NCBI GenBank assembly: GCA_023634235.1
Contig: JAMKCF010000155.1
Span: 1-64,000 of the forward strand
Length of the DNA stretch: 64,000 bases
From: Pisaster brevispinus
Taxonomy: Eukaryota; Echinodermata; Asteroidea; Forcipulatida; Asteriidae
Direction of reading: 5' to 3'
Under the pieces are notes generated by a model. That model was not told the DNA's origin and did no database searches. It saw only the letters and a program-made list of their open reading frames with translations. The translations under genes and the position numbers were made by a program. Shown piece after piece: positions 8,630 to 22,523 of the stretch (positions within the stretch are counted from its first letter, which is position 1; the number at the start of each line of letters is the position of its first letter).

Positions 8630-11600
8630 CCGATGTGCACCATCTTTGTACCGGAAATGGCCTGCAGGCGGGGACACTCCGAAAGCGCTTCAAAAGCATC
8701 TTCAGTGGGATTTTTGTACACAGAGGGGGGAGCTGCACACACAAAAAGAAGAAACGAAATAAATTACAATGAGGGTCAAATCACACCCATAACAACATCG
8801 GATTTGCACAAGTTTTCCACCACTGGAAAGCCACCATTCAGGGCTCTCACCTCGTCGTGGATCCGTGTCTCTGACGATTTTCTAGGCGGGGCGAGCGGCC
8901 CCGGAATAGGGCTACAACCACCGGCAAATTAGCCCACGCGCCGGGGCCGAGCAACAACAAAGGCAAGACATGTCCATCCGAAGAATGATTTGAAAGACCA
9001 CCCGAGCTCAGTTCGAGAATAACTCGAGAACTAGAAATGCCAGAGAGACGAAATTTGTACCTGAGTGTGCCTTGAATATCACTGCACCCGAAAATTAGCC
9101 TTTTTGGGCCGATGTGCACCATCTTTGTACCGGAAATGGCCTGCAGGCGGGGACACTCCGAAAGCGCTTCAAAAGCATCTTCAGTGGGATTTTTGTACAC
9201 AGAGGGGGGAGCTGCACACACAAAAAGAAGAAACGAAATAAAATACAATGAGGGTCAAATCACACCCATAACAACATCGGATTTGCACAAGTTTTCCACC
9301 ACTGGAAAGCCACCATTCAGGGCTCTCACCTCGTCGTGGATCCGTGTCTCTGACGATTTTCTAGGCGGGGCGAGCGGCCCCGGAATAGGGCTACAACCAC
9401 CGGCAAATTAGCCCACGCGCCGGGGCCGAGCAACAACAAAGGCAAGACATGTCCATCCGAAGAATGATTTGAAACACCACCAAAGCTCAGTTCGAGAATA
9501 ACTCATGAACTAGAAATGCCAGAGAGACGAAATTTGTACCTGAGTGTGCCTTGAATATCACTGCACCCGAAAATTAGCCTTTTTGGGCCGATGTGCACCA
9601 TCTTTGTACCGGAAATGGCCTGCAGGCGGGGACACTCCGAAAGCGCTTCAAAAGCATCTTCAGTGGGATTTTTGTACACAGAGGGGGGAGCTGCACACAC
9701 AAAAAGAAGAAACGAATTAAATTACAATGAGGGTCAAATCACACCCATAACAACATCGGATTTGCACAAGTTTTCCACCACTGGAAAGCCACTATTCAGG
9801 GCTCTCACCTCGTTGTCGATCCGTGTCTCTGACGATTTTCTAGGCGGGGCGAGCGGCCCCGGAATAGGGCTACAACCACCGGCAAATTAGCCCACGCGCC
9901 GGGTCCGAGCAACAACAAAGGCAAGACATGTCCATCCGAAGAATGATTTGAAACACCACCCGAGCTCAGTTCGAGAATAACTCATGAACTAGAAATGCCA
10001 GAGAGACGAAATTTGTACCTGAGTGAGCCTTGAATATCACTGCACCCGAAAATTAGCCTTTTGGGGCCGATGTGCACCATCTTTGTACCAGAAATGGCCT
10101 GCAGGCGGGGACACTCCGAAAGCGCTTCAAAAGCATCTTCAGTGGGATTTTTGTACACAGAGGGGGGAGCTGCACACACAAAAAGAAGAAACGAAATAAA
10201 TTACAATGAGGGTCAAATCACACCCATAACAACATCGGATTTGCACAAGTTTTCCACCACTGGAAAGCCACCATTCAGGGCTCTCACCTCGTTGTAGATC
10301 CGTGTCTCTGACGATTTTCTAGGCGGGGCGAGCGGCCCCGGAATAGGGCTACAACCACCGGCAAATTAGCCCACGCGCCGGGGCCGAGCAACAACAAAGG
10401 CAAGACATGTCCATCCGAAGAATGATTTCAAACACCACCCGAGCTCAGTTCGAGAATAACTCATGAACTAGAAATGCCAGAGAGACGAAATTTGTACCTG
10501 AGTGTGCCTTGAATATCACTGCACCCGAAAATTAGCCTTTTTGGGCCGATGTGCACCATCTTTGTACCGGAAATGGCCTGCAGGCGGGGACACTCCGAAA
10601 GCGCTTCAAAAGCATCTTCAGTGGGATTTTTGTACACAGAGGGGGGAGCTGCACACACACAAAAAGAAGAAACGAAATAAATTACAATGAGGGTCAAATC
10701 ACACCCATAACAACATCGGATTTGCACAAGTTTTCCACCACTGGAAAGCCACCATTCAGGGCTCTCACCTCGTCGTGGATCCGTGTCTCTGACGATTTTC
10801 TAGGCGGGGCGAGCGGCCCCGGAATAGGGCTACAAACACCGGCAAATTAGCCCACGCGCCGGGGCCGAGCAACAACAAAGGCAAGACATGTCCATCCGAA
10901 GAATGATTTGAAACACCACCCGAGCTCAGTTCGAGAATAACTCATGAACTAGAAATGCCAGAGAGACGAAATTTGTACCTGAGTGTGCCTTGAATATCAC
11001 TGCACCCGAAAATTAGCCTTTTTGGGCCGATGTGCACCGTCTTTGTACCGGAAATGGCCTGCAGGCGGGGACACTCCGAAAGCGCTTCAAAAGCATCTTC
11101 AGTGGGATTTTTGTACACAGAGGGGGGAGCTGCACACACAAAAAGAAGAAACGAAATAAATTACAATGAGGGTCAAATCACACCCATAACAACATCGGAT
11201 TTGCACAAGTTTTCCACCACTGGAAAGCCACCATTCAGGGCTCTCACCTCGTTGTAGATCCGTGTCTCTGACGATTTTCTAGGCGGGGCGAGCGGCCCCG
11301 GAATAGGGCTACAACCACCGGCAAATTAGCCCACGCGCCGGGGCCGAGCAACAACAAAGGCAAGACATGTCCATCCGAAGAATGATTTGAAACACCACCC
11401 GAGCTCAGTTCGAGAATAACTCATGAACTAGAAATGCCAGAGAGACGAAATTTGTACCTGAGTGTGCCTTGAATATCACTGCACCCGAAAATTAGCCTTT
11501 TTGGGCCGATGTGCACCGTCTTTGTACCGGAAATGGCCTGCAGGCGGGGACACTCCGAAAGCGCTTCAAAAGCATCTTCAGTGGGATTTTTGTACACAGA

Positions 11601-11984
11601 GGGGGGAGCTGCACACACAAAAAGAAGAAACGAAATAAATTACAATGAGGGTCAAATCACACCCATAACAACATCGGATTTGCACAAGTTTTCCACCACT
11701 GGAAAGCCACCATTCAGGGCTCTCACCTCGTCGTGGATCCGTGTCTCTGACGATTTTCTAGGCGGGGTGAGCGGCCCCGGAATAGGGCTACAACCACCGG
11801 CAAATTAGCCCACGCGCCGGGGCCGAGCAACAACAAAGGCAAGACATGTCCATCCGAAGAATGATTTGAAACACCACCCGAGCTCAGTTCGAGAATAACT
11901 CATGAACTAGAAATGCCAGAGAGACGAAATTTGTACCTGAGTGTGCCTTGAATATCACTGCACCCGAAAATTAGCCCTTTTGGG
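8630..11984. repeat. Higher-order repeat, complete 7-unit version
   Basis: Units starting 8630, 9109, 9588, 10067, 10546, 11027 and 11506. The first four share the ordered markers of the 5-mer. The last three are an extra-CA unit, a CACCGTC unit with CGTTGTAG, and a CACCGTC unit with GGGGTGAGC. This is the fullest form seen, and the versions at 2877 and 6235 can be derived from it by loss or fusion of units. Its third unit has CGTTGTCG where the other copies have CGTCGTCG. Confidence 0.75.
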
Positions 11985-14379
11985 CCGATGTGCACCATCT
12001 TTGTACCGGAAATGGCCTGCAGGCGGGGACACTCCGAAAGCGCTTCAAAAGCATCTTCAGTGGGATTTTTGTACACAGAGGGGGGAGCTGCACACACAAA
12101 AAGAAGAAACGAAATAAATTACAATGAGGGTCAAATCACACCCATAACAACATCGGATTTGCACAAGTTTTCCACCACTGGAAAGCCACCATTCAGGGCT
12201 CTCACCTCGTCGTGGATCCGTGTCTCTGACGATTTTCTAGGCGGGGCGAGCGGCCCCGGAATAGGGCTACAACCACCGGCAAATTAGCCCACGCGCCGGG
12301 GCCGAGCAACAACAAAGGCAAGACATGTCCATCCGAAGAATGATTTGAAAGACCACCCGAGCTCAGTTCGAGAATAACTCGAGAACTAGAAATGCCAGAG
12401 AGACGAAATTTGTACCTGAGTGTGCCTTGAATATCACTGCACCCGAAAATTAGCCTTTTTGGGCCGATGTGCACCATCTTTGTACCGGAAATGGCCTGCA
12501 GGCGGGGACACTCCGAAAGCGCTTCAAAAGCATCTTCAGTGGGATTTTTGTACACAGAGGGGGGAGCTGCACACACAAAAAGAAGAAACGAAATAAAATA
12601 CAATGAGGGTCAAATCACACCCATAACAACATCGGATTTGCACAAGTTTTCCACCACTGGAAAGCCACCATTCAGGGCTCTCACCTCGTCGTGGATCCGT
12701 GTCTCTGACGATTTTCTAGGCGGGGCGAGCGGCCCCGGAATAGGGCTACAACCACCGGCAAATTAGCCCACGCGCCGGGGCCGAGCAACAACAAAGGCAA
12801 GACATGTCCATCCGAAGAATGATTTGAAACACCACCAAAGCTCAGTTCGAGAATAACTCATGAACTAGAAATGCCAGAGAGACGAAATTTGTACCTGAGT
12901 GTGCCTTGAATATCACTGCACCCGAAAATTAGCCTTTTTGGGCCGATGTGCACCATCTTTGTACCGGAAATGGCCTGCATGCGGGGACACTCCGAAAGCG
13001 CTTCAAAAGCATCTTCAGTGGGATTTTTGTACACAGAGGGGGGAGCTGCACACACAAAAAGAAGAAACGAATTAAATTACAATGAGGGTCAAATCACACC
13101 CATAACAACATCGGATTTGCACAAGTTTTCCACCACTGGAAAGCCACTATTCAGGGCTCTCACCTCGTCGTCGATCCGTGTCTCTGACGATTTTCTAGGC
13201 GGGGCGAGCGGCCCCGGAATAGGGCTACAACCACCGGCAAATTAGCCCACGCGCCGGGTCCGAGCAACAACAAAGGCAAGACATGTCCATCCGAAGAATG
13301 ATTTGAAACACCACCCGAGCTCAGTTCGAGAATAACTCATGAACTAGAAATGCCAGAGAGACGAAATTTGTACCTGAGTGAGCATTGAATATCACTGCAC
13401 CCGAAAATTAGCCTTTTGGGGCCGATGTGCACCATCTTTGTACCAGAAATGGCCTGCAGGCGGGGACACTCCGAAAGCGCTTCAAAAGCATCTTCAGTGG
13501 GATTTTTGTACACAGAGGGGGGAGCTGCACACACAAAAAGAAGAAACGAAATAAATTACAATGAGGGTCAAATCACACCCATAACAACATCGGATTTGCA
13601 CAAGTTTTCCACCACTGGAAAGCCACCATTCAGGGCTCTCACCTCGTCGTGGATCCGTGTCTCTGACGATTTTCTAGGCGGGGCGAGCGGCCCCGGAATA
13701 GGGCTACAACCACCGGCAAATTAGCCCACGCGCCGGGTCCGAGCAACAACAAAGGCAAGACATGTCCATCCGAAGAATGATTTGAAACACCACCCGAGCT
13801 CAGTTCGAGAATAACTCATGAACTAGAAATGCCAGAGAGACGAAATTTGTACCTGAGTGTGCCTTGAATATCACTGCACCCGAAAATTAGCCTTTTTGGG
13901 CCGATGTGCACCATCTTTGTACCGGAAATGGCCTGCAGGCGGGGACACTCCGAAAGCGCTTCAAAAGCATCTTCAGTGGGATTTTTGTACACAGAGGGGG
14001 GAGCTGCACACACAAAAAGAAGAAACGAAATAAATTACAATGAGGGTCAAATCACACCCATAACAACATCGGATTTGCACAAGTTTTCCACCACTGGAAA
14101 GCCACCATTCAGGGCTCTCACCTCGTCGTGGATCCGTGTCTCTGACGATTTTCTAGGCGGGGCGAGCGGCCCCGGAATAGGGCTACAACCACCGGCAAAT
14201 TAGCCCACGCGCCGGGGCCGAGCAACAACAAAGGCAAGACATGTCCATCCGAAGAATGATTTGAAACACCACCCGAGCTCAGTTCGAGAATAACTCATGA
14301 ACTAGAAATGCCAGAGAGACGAAATTTGTACCTGAGTGTGCCTTGAATATCACTGCACCCGAAAATTAGCCTTTTTGGG
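11985..14379. repeat. Higher-order repeat, second 5-unit version
   Basis: Units starting 11985, 12464, 12943, 13422 and 13901 repeat the order of 6235-8629, including the diagnostic GAGTGAGCAT and double GGGTCCGAG. Together with the intervening 7-mer this suggests a 12-unit (5+7) super-repeat of about 5.75 kb that was copied at least once. The order breaks down after 14380. The unit at 12943 has a private GCATGCGGG. Confidence 0.75.
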
Positions 14380-17300
14380 CCGATGTGCACCATCTTTGTA
14401 CCGGAAATGGCCTGCAGGCGGGGACACTCCGAAAGCGCTTCAAAAGCATCTTCAGTGGGATTTTTGTACACAGAGGGGGGAGCTGCACACACAAAAAGAA
14501 GAAACGAAATAAATTACAATGAGGGTCAAATCACACCCATAACAACATCGGATTTGCACAAGTTTTCCACCACTGGAAAGCCACTATTCAGGGCTCTCAC
14601 CTCGTCGTGGATCCGTGTCTCTGACGATTTTCTAGGCGGGGCGAGCGGCCCCGGAATAGGGCTACAACCACCGGCAAATTAGCCCACGCGCCGGGGCCGA
14701 GCAACAACAAAGGCAAGACATGTCCATCCGAAGAATGATTTGAAACACCACCCGAGCTCAGTTCGAGAATAACTCATGAACTAGAAATGCCAGAGAGACG
14801 AAATTTGTACCTGAGTGTGCCTTGAATATCACTGCACCCGAAAATTAGCCTTTTTGGGCCGATGTGCACCATCTTTGTACCGGAAATGGCCTGCAGGCGG
14901 GGACACTCCGAAAGCGCTTCAAAAGCATCTTCAGTGGGATTTTTGTACACAGAGGGGGGAGCTGCACACACAAAAAGAAGAAACGAAATAAATTACAATG
15001 AGGGTCAAATCACACCCATAACAACATCGGATTTGCACAAGTTTTCCACCACTGGAAAGCCACCATTCAGGGCTCTCACCTCGTCGTGGATCCGTGTCTC
15101 TGACGATTTTCTAGGCGGGGCGAGCGGCCCCGGAATAGGGCTACAACCACCGGCAAATTAGCCCACGCGCCGGGGCCGAGCAACAACAAAGGCAAGACAT
15201 GTCCATCCGAAGAATGATTTGAAACACCACCCGAGCTCAGTTCGAGAATAACTCATGAACTAGAAATGCCAGAGAGACGAAATTTGTACCTGAGTGTGCC
15301 TTGAATATCACTGCACCCGAAAATTAGCCTTTTTAGGCCGATGTGCACCATCTTTGTACCGGAAAGTGCCTGCAGGCGGGGACACTCCGAAAGCGCTTCA
15401 AAAGCATCTTCAGTGGCATTTTTGTACACAGAGGGGGGAGCTGCACACACAAAAAGAAGAAACGAAATAAATTACAATGAGGGTCAAATCACACCCATAA
15501 CAACATCGGATTTGCACAAGTTTTCCACCACTGGAAAGCCACCATTCAGGGCTCTCACCTCGTCGTGGATCCGTGTCTCTGACGATTTTCTAGGCGGGGC
15601 GAGCGGCCCCGGAATAGGGCTACAACCACCGGCAAATTAGCCCACGCGCCGGGGCCGAGCAACAACAAAGGCAAGACATGTCCATCCGAAGAATGATTTG
15701 AAACACCACCCGAGCTCAGTTCGAGAATAACTCATGAACTAGAAATGCCAGAGAGACGAAATTTGTACCTGAGTGTGCCTTGAATATCACTGCACCCGAA
15801 AATTAGCCTTTTTGGGCCGATGTGCACCATCTTTGTACCGGAAATGGCCTGCAGGCGGGGACACTCCGAAAGCGCTTCAAAAGCATCTTCAGTGGGATTT
15901 TTGTACACAGAGGGGGGAGCTGCACACACAAAAAGAAGAAACGAAATAAATTACAATGAGGGTCAAATCACACCCATAACAACATCGGATTTGCACAAGT
16001 TTTCCACCACTGGAAAGCCACCATTCAGGGCTCTCACCTCGTTGTAGATCCGTGTCTCTGACGATTTTCTAGGCGGGGCGAGCGGCCCCGGAATAGGGCT
16101 ACAACCACCGGCAAATTAGCCCACGCGCCGGGGCCGAGCAACAACAAAGGCAAGACATGTCCATCCGAAGAATGATTTGAAACACCACCCGAGCTCAGTT
16201 CGAGAATAACTCATGAACTAGAAATGCCAGAGAGACGAAATTTGTACCTGAGTGTGCCTTGAATATCACTGCACCCGAAAATTAGCCTTTTTGGGCCGAT
16301 GTGCACCATCTTTGTACCGGAAATGGCCTGCAGGCGGGGACACTCCGAAAGCGCTTCAAAAGCATCTTCAGTGGGATTTTTGTACACAGAGGGGGGAGCT
16401 GCACACACAAAAAGAAGAAACGAAATAAATTACAATGAGGGTCAAATCACACCCATAACAACATCGGATTTGCACAAGTTTTCCACCACTGGAAAGCCAC
16501 CATTCAGGGCTCTCACCTCGTTGTGGATCCGTGTCTCTGACGATTTTCTAGGCGGGGCGAGCGGCCCCGGAATAGGGCTACAACCACCGGCAAATTAGCC
16601 CACGCGCCGGGGCCGAGCAACAACAAAGGCAAGACATGTCCATCCGAAGAATGATTTGAAACACCACCCGAGCTCAGTTCGAGAATAACTCATGAACTAG
16701 AAATGCCAGAGAGACGAAATTTGTACCTGAGTGTGCCTTGAATATCACTGCACCCGAAAATTAGCCTTTTTGGGCCGATGTGCACCATCTTTGTACCGGA
16801 AATGGCCTGCAGGCGGGGACACTCCGAAAGCGCTTCAAAAGCATCTTCAGTGGGATTTTTGTACACAGAGGGGGGAGCTGCACACACAAAAAGAAGGAAC
16901 GAAATAAATTACAATGAGGGTCAAATCACACCCATAACAACATCGGATTTGCACAAGTTTTCCACCACTGGAAAGCCACCATTCAGGGCTCTCACCTCGT
17001 CGTGGATCCGTGTCTCTGACGATTTTCTAGGCGGGGCGAGCGGCCCCGGAATAGGGCTACAACCACCGACAAATTAGCCCACGCGCCGGGGCCGAGCAAC
17101 AACAAAGGCAAGACATGTCCATCCGAAGAATGATTTGAAACACCACCCGAGCTCAGTTCGAGAATAACTCATGAACTAGAAATGCCAGAGAGACGAAATT
17201 TGTACCTGAGTGTGCCTTGAATATTACTGCACCCGAAAATTAGCCTTTTTGGGCCGATGTGCACCATCTTTGTACCGGAAATGGCCTGCAGGCGGGGACA

Positions 17301-20300
17301 CTCCGAAAGCGCTTCAAAAGCATCTTCAGTGGGATTTCTGTACACAGAGGGGGGAGCTGCACACACAAAAAGAAGAAACGAAATAAATTACAATGAGGGT
17401 CAAATCACACCCATAACAACATCGGATTTGCACAAGTTTTCCACCACTGGAAAGCCACCATTCAGGGCTCTCACCTCGTCGTGGATCCGTGTCTCTGACG
17501 ATTTTCTAGGCGGGGCGAGCGGCCCCGGAATAGGGCTACAACCACCGGCAAATTAGCCCACGCGCCGGGGCCGAGCAACAACAAAGGCAAGACATGTCCA
17601 TCCGAAGAATGATTTGAAACACCACCCGAGCTCAGTTCGAGAATAACTCATGAACTAGAAATGCCAGAGAGACGAAATTTGTACCTGAGTGTGCCTTGAA
17701 TATCACTGCACCCGAAAATTAGCCTTTTTGGGCCGATGTGCACCATCTTTGTACCGGAAATGGCCTGCAGGCGGGGACACTCCGAAAGCGCTTCAAAAGC
17801 ATCTTCAGTGGGATTTTTGTACACAGAGGGGGGAGCTGCACACACAAAAAGAAGAAACGAAATAAATTACAATGAGGGTCAAATCACACCCATAACAACA
17901 TCGGATTTGCACAAGTTTTCCACCACTGGAAAGCCACCATTCAGGGCTCTCACCTCGTCGTGGATCCGTGTCTCTGACGATTTTCTAGGCGGGGCGAGCG
18001 GCCCCGGAATAGGGCTACAACCACCGGCAAATTAGCCCACGCGCCGGGGCCGAGCAACAACAAAGGCAAGACATGTACATCCGAAGAATGATTTGAAACA
18101 CCACCCGAGCTCAGTTCGAGAATAACTCATGAACTAGAAATGCCAGAGAGACGAAATTTGTACCTGAGTGTGCCTTGAATATCACTGCACCCGAAAATTA
18201 GCCTTTTTGGGCCGATGTGCACCATCTTTGTACCGGAAATGGCCTGCAGGCGGGGACACTCCGAAAGCGCTTCAAAAGCATCTTCAGTGGGATTTTTGTA
18301 CACAGAGGGGGGAGCTGCACACACAAAAAGAAGAAACGAAAAAAATTACAATGAGGGTCAAATCACACCCATAACAACATCGGATTTGCACAAGTTTTCC
18401 ACCACTGGAAAGCCACCATTCAGGGCTCTCACCTCGTCGTGGATCCGTGTCTCTGACGATTTTCTAGGCGGGGCGAGCGGCCCCGGAATAGGGCTACAAC
18501 CACCGGCAAATTAGCCCACGCGCCTGGGCCGAGCAACAACAAAGGCAAGACATGTCCATCCGAAGAATGATTTGAAACACCACCCGAGCTCAGTTCGAGA
18601 ATAACTCATGAACTAGAAATGCCAGAGAGACGAAATTTGTACCTGAGTGTGCCTTGAATATCACTGCACCCGAAAATTAGCCTTTTTGGGCCGATGTGCA
18701 CCATCTTTGTACCGGAAATGGCCTGCAGGCGGGGACACTCCGAAAGCGCTTCAAAAGCATCTTCAGTGGGATTTTTGTACACAGAGGGGGGAGCTGCACA
18801 CACAAAAAGAAGAAACGAAATAAATTACAATCAGGGTCAAATCACACCCATAACAACATCGGATTTGCACAAGTTTTCCACCACTGGAAAGCCACCATTC
18901 AGGGCTCTCACCTCGTCGTGGATCCGTGTCTCTGACGATTTTCTAGGCGGGGCGAGCGGCCCCGGAATAGGGCTACAACCACCGGCAAATTAGCCCACGC
19001 GCCGGGGCCGAGCAACAACAAAGGCAAGACATGTCCATCCGAAGAATGATTTGAAACACCACCCGAGCTCAGTTCGAGAATAACTCATGAACTAGAAATG
19101 CCAGAGAGACGAAATTTGTACCTGAGTGTGCCTTGAATATCACTGCACCCGAAAATTAGCCTTTTTGGGCCGATGTGCACCATCTTTGTACCGGAAATGG
19201 CCTGCAGGCGGGGACACTCCGAAAGCGCTTCAAAAGCATCTTGAAGTGGGATTTTTGTACACAGAGGGGGGAGCTGCACACACAAAAAGAAGAAACGAAA
19301 TAAATTACAATGAGGGTCAAATCACACCCATAACAACATCGGATTTGCACAAGTTTTCCACCACTGGAAAGCCACCATTCAGGGCTCTCACCTCGTCGTG
19401 GATCCGTGTCTCTGATGATTTTCTAGGCGGGGCGAGCGGCCCCGGAATAGGGCTACAACCACCGGCAAATTAGCCCACGCGCCTGGGCCGAGCAACAACA
19501 AAGGCAAGACATGTCCATCCGAAGAATGATTTGAAACACCACCCGAGCTCAGTTCGAGAATAACTCATGAACTAGAAATGCCAGAGAGACGAAATTTGTA
19601 CCTGAGTGTGCCTTGAATATCACTGCACCCGAAAATTAGCCTTTTTGGGCCGATGTGCACCATCTTTGTACCGGAAATGGCCTGCAGGCGGGGACACTCC
19701 GAAAGCGCTTCAAAAGCATCTTCAGTGGGATTTTTGTACACAGAGGGGGGAGCTGCACACACAAAAAGAAGAAACGAAATAAATTACAATGAGGGTCAAA
19801 TCACACCCATAACAACATCGGATTTGCACAAGTTTTCCACCAATGGAAAGCCACCATTCAGGGCTCTCACCTCGTTGTAGATCCGTGTCTCTGACGATTT
19901 TCTAGGCGGGGCGAGCGGCCCCGGAATAGGGCTACAACCACCGGCAAATTAGCCCACGCGCCGGGGCCGAGCAACAACAAAGGCAAGACATGTCCATCCG
20001 AAGAATGATTTGAAACACCACCCGAGCTCAGTTCGAGAATAACTCATGAACTAGAAATGCCAGAGAGACGAAATTTGTACCTGAGTGTGCCTTGAATATC
20101 ACTGCACCCGAAAATTAGCCTTTTTGGGCCGATGTGCACCATCTTTGTACCGGAAATGGCCTGCAGGCGGGGACACTCCGAAAGCGCTTCAAAAGCATCT
20201 TCAGTGGGATTTTTGTACACAGAGGGGGGAGCTGCACACACAAAAAGAAGAAACGAAATAAATTACAATGAGGGTCAAATCACACCCATAACAACATCGG

Positions 20301-22523
20301 ATTTGCACAAGTTTTCCACCACTGGAAAGCCACCATTCAGGGCTCTCACCTCGTCGTGGATCCGTGTCTCTGACGATTTTCTAGGCGGGGCGAGCGGCCC
20401 CGGAATAGGGCTACAACCACCGGCAAATTAGCCCACGCGCCGGGGCCGAGCAACAACAAAGGCAAGACATGTCCATCCGAAGAATGATTTGAAACACCAC
20501 CCGAGCTCAGTTCGAGAATAACTCATGAACTAGAAATGCCAGAGAGACGAAATTTGTACCTGAGTGTGCCTTGAATATCACTGCACCCGAAAATTAGCCT
20601 TTTTGGGCCGATGTGCACCATCTTTGTACCGGAAATGGCCTGCAGGCGGGGACAGTCCGAAAGCGCTTCAAAAGCATCTTCAGTGGGATTTTTGTACACA
20701 GAGGGGGGAGCTGCACACACAAAAAGAAGAAACGAAATAAATTACAATGAGGGTCAAATCACACCCATAACAACATCGGATTTGCACAAGTTTTCCACCA
20801 CTGGAAAGCCACCATTCAGGGCTCTCACCTCGTTGTGGATCCGTGTCTCTGACGATTTTCTAGGCGGGGCGAGCGGCCCCGGAATAGGGCTACAACCACC
20901 GGCAAATTAGCCCACGCGCCGGGGCCGAGCAACAACAAAGGCAAGACATGTCCATCCGAAGAATGATTTGAAACACCACCCGAGCTCAGTTCGAGAATAA
21001 CTCATGAACTAGAAATGCCAGAGAGACGAAATTTGTACCTGAGTGTGCCTTGAATATCAATGCACCCGAAAATTAGCCTTTTTGGGCCGATGTGCACCGT
21101 CTTTGTACCGGAAATGGCCTGCAGGCGGGGACACTCCGAAAGCGCTTCAAAAGCATCTTCAGTGGGATTTTTGTACACAGAGGGGGGAGCTGCACACACA
21201 AAAAGAAGAAACGAAATAAATTACAATGAGGGTCAAATCACACCCATAACAACATCGGATTTGCACAAGTTTTCCACCACTGGAAAGCCACCATTCAGGG
21301 CTCTCACCTCGTTGTGGATCCGTGTCTCTGACAATTTTCTAGGCGGGGCGAGCGGCCCCGGAATAGGGCTACAACCACCGGCAAATTAGCCCACGCGCCG
21401 GGGCCGAGCAACAACAAAGGCAAGACATGTCCATCCGAAGAATGATTTGAAACACCACCCGAGCTCAGTTCGAGAATAACTCATGAACTAGAAATGCCAG
21501 AGAGACGAAATTTGTACCTGAGTGTGCCTTGAATATCACTGCACCCGAAAATTAGCCTTTTTGGGCCGATGTGCACCGTCTTTGTACCGGAAATGGCCTG
21601 CAGGCGGGGACACTCCGAAAGAGCTTCAAAATCATCTTCAGTGGGATTTTTGTACACAGAGGGGGGAGCTGCACACACAAAAAGAAGAAACGAAATAAAT
21701 TACAATGAGGGTCAAATCACACCCATAACAACATCGGATTTGCACAAGTTTTCCACCACTGGAAAGCCACCATTCAGGGCTCTCACCTCGTCGTGGATCC
21801 GTGCCTCTGACGATTTTCTAGGCGGGGCGAGCGGCCCCGGAATAGGGCTACAACCACCGGTAAATTAGCCCACGCGCCGGGGCCGAGCAACAACAAAGGC
21901 AAGACATGTCCATCCGAAGAATGATTTGAAACACCACCCGAGCTCAGTTCGAGAATAACTCATGAACTAGAAATGCCAGAGAGACGAAATTTGTACCTGA
22001 GTGTGCCTTGAATATCACTGCACCCGAAAATTAGCCTTTTTGGGCCGATGTGCACCATCTTTGTACCGGAAATGGCCTGCAGGCGGGGACACTCCGAAAG
22101 CGCTTCAAAAGCATCTTCAGTGGGATTTTTGTACACAGAGGGGGGAGCTGCACACACAAAAAGAAGAAACGAAATAAATTACAATGAGGGTCAAATCACA
22201 CCCATAACAACATCGGATTTGCACAAGTTTTCCACCACTGGAAAGCCACCATTCAGGGCTCTCACCTCGTTGTGGATCCGTGTCTCTGACGATTTTCTAG
22301 GCGGGGCGAGCGGCCCCGGAATAGGGCTACAACCACCGGCAAATTAGCCCACGCGCAGGGGCCGAGCAACAACAAAGGCAAGACATGTCCATCCGAAGAA
22401 TGATTTGAAACACCACCCGAGCTCAGTTCGAGAATAACTCATGAACTAGAAATGCCAGAGAGACGAAATTTGTACCTGAGTGTGCCTTGAATATCACCAC
22501 ACCCGAAAATTAGCATTTTTGGG
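14380..22523. repeat. Consensus-like monomers, weak higher-order order (units 31-47)
   Basis: Seventeen monomers, most with only private single changes. Examples are CACTATTC at 14583, GGAAAGTGCC at 15361, ATATTACTGC at 17221, GAAAAAAATT at 18338, CAATCAGGG at 18829, CTTGAAGTGGG (+1 bp) at 19240, CACCAATGG at 19839, and several changes in the unit starting 21566. GCGCCTGGGCC marks units starting 18212 and 19170. Two adjacent CACCGTC units start 21087 and 21566. I see no repeated block longer than one or two units. Confidence 0.7.
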
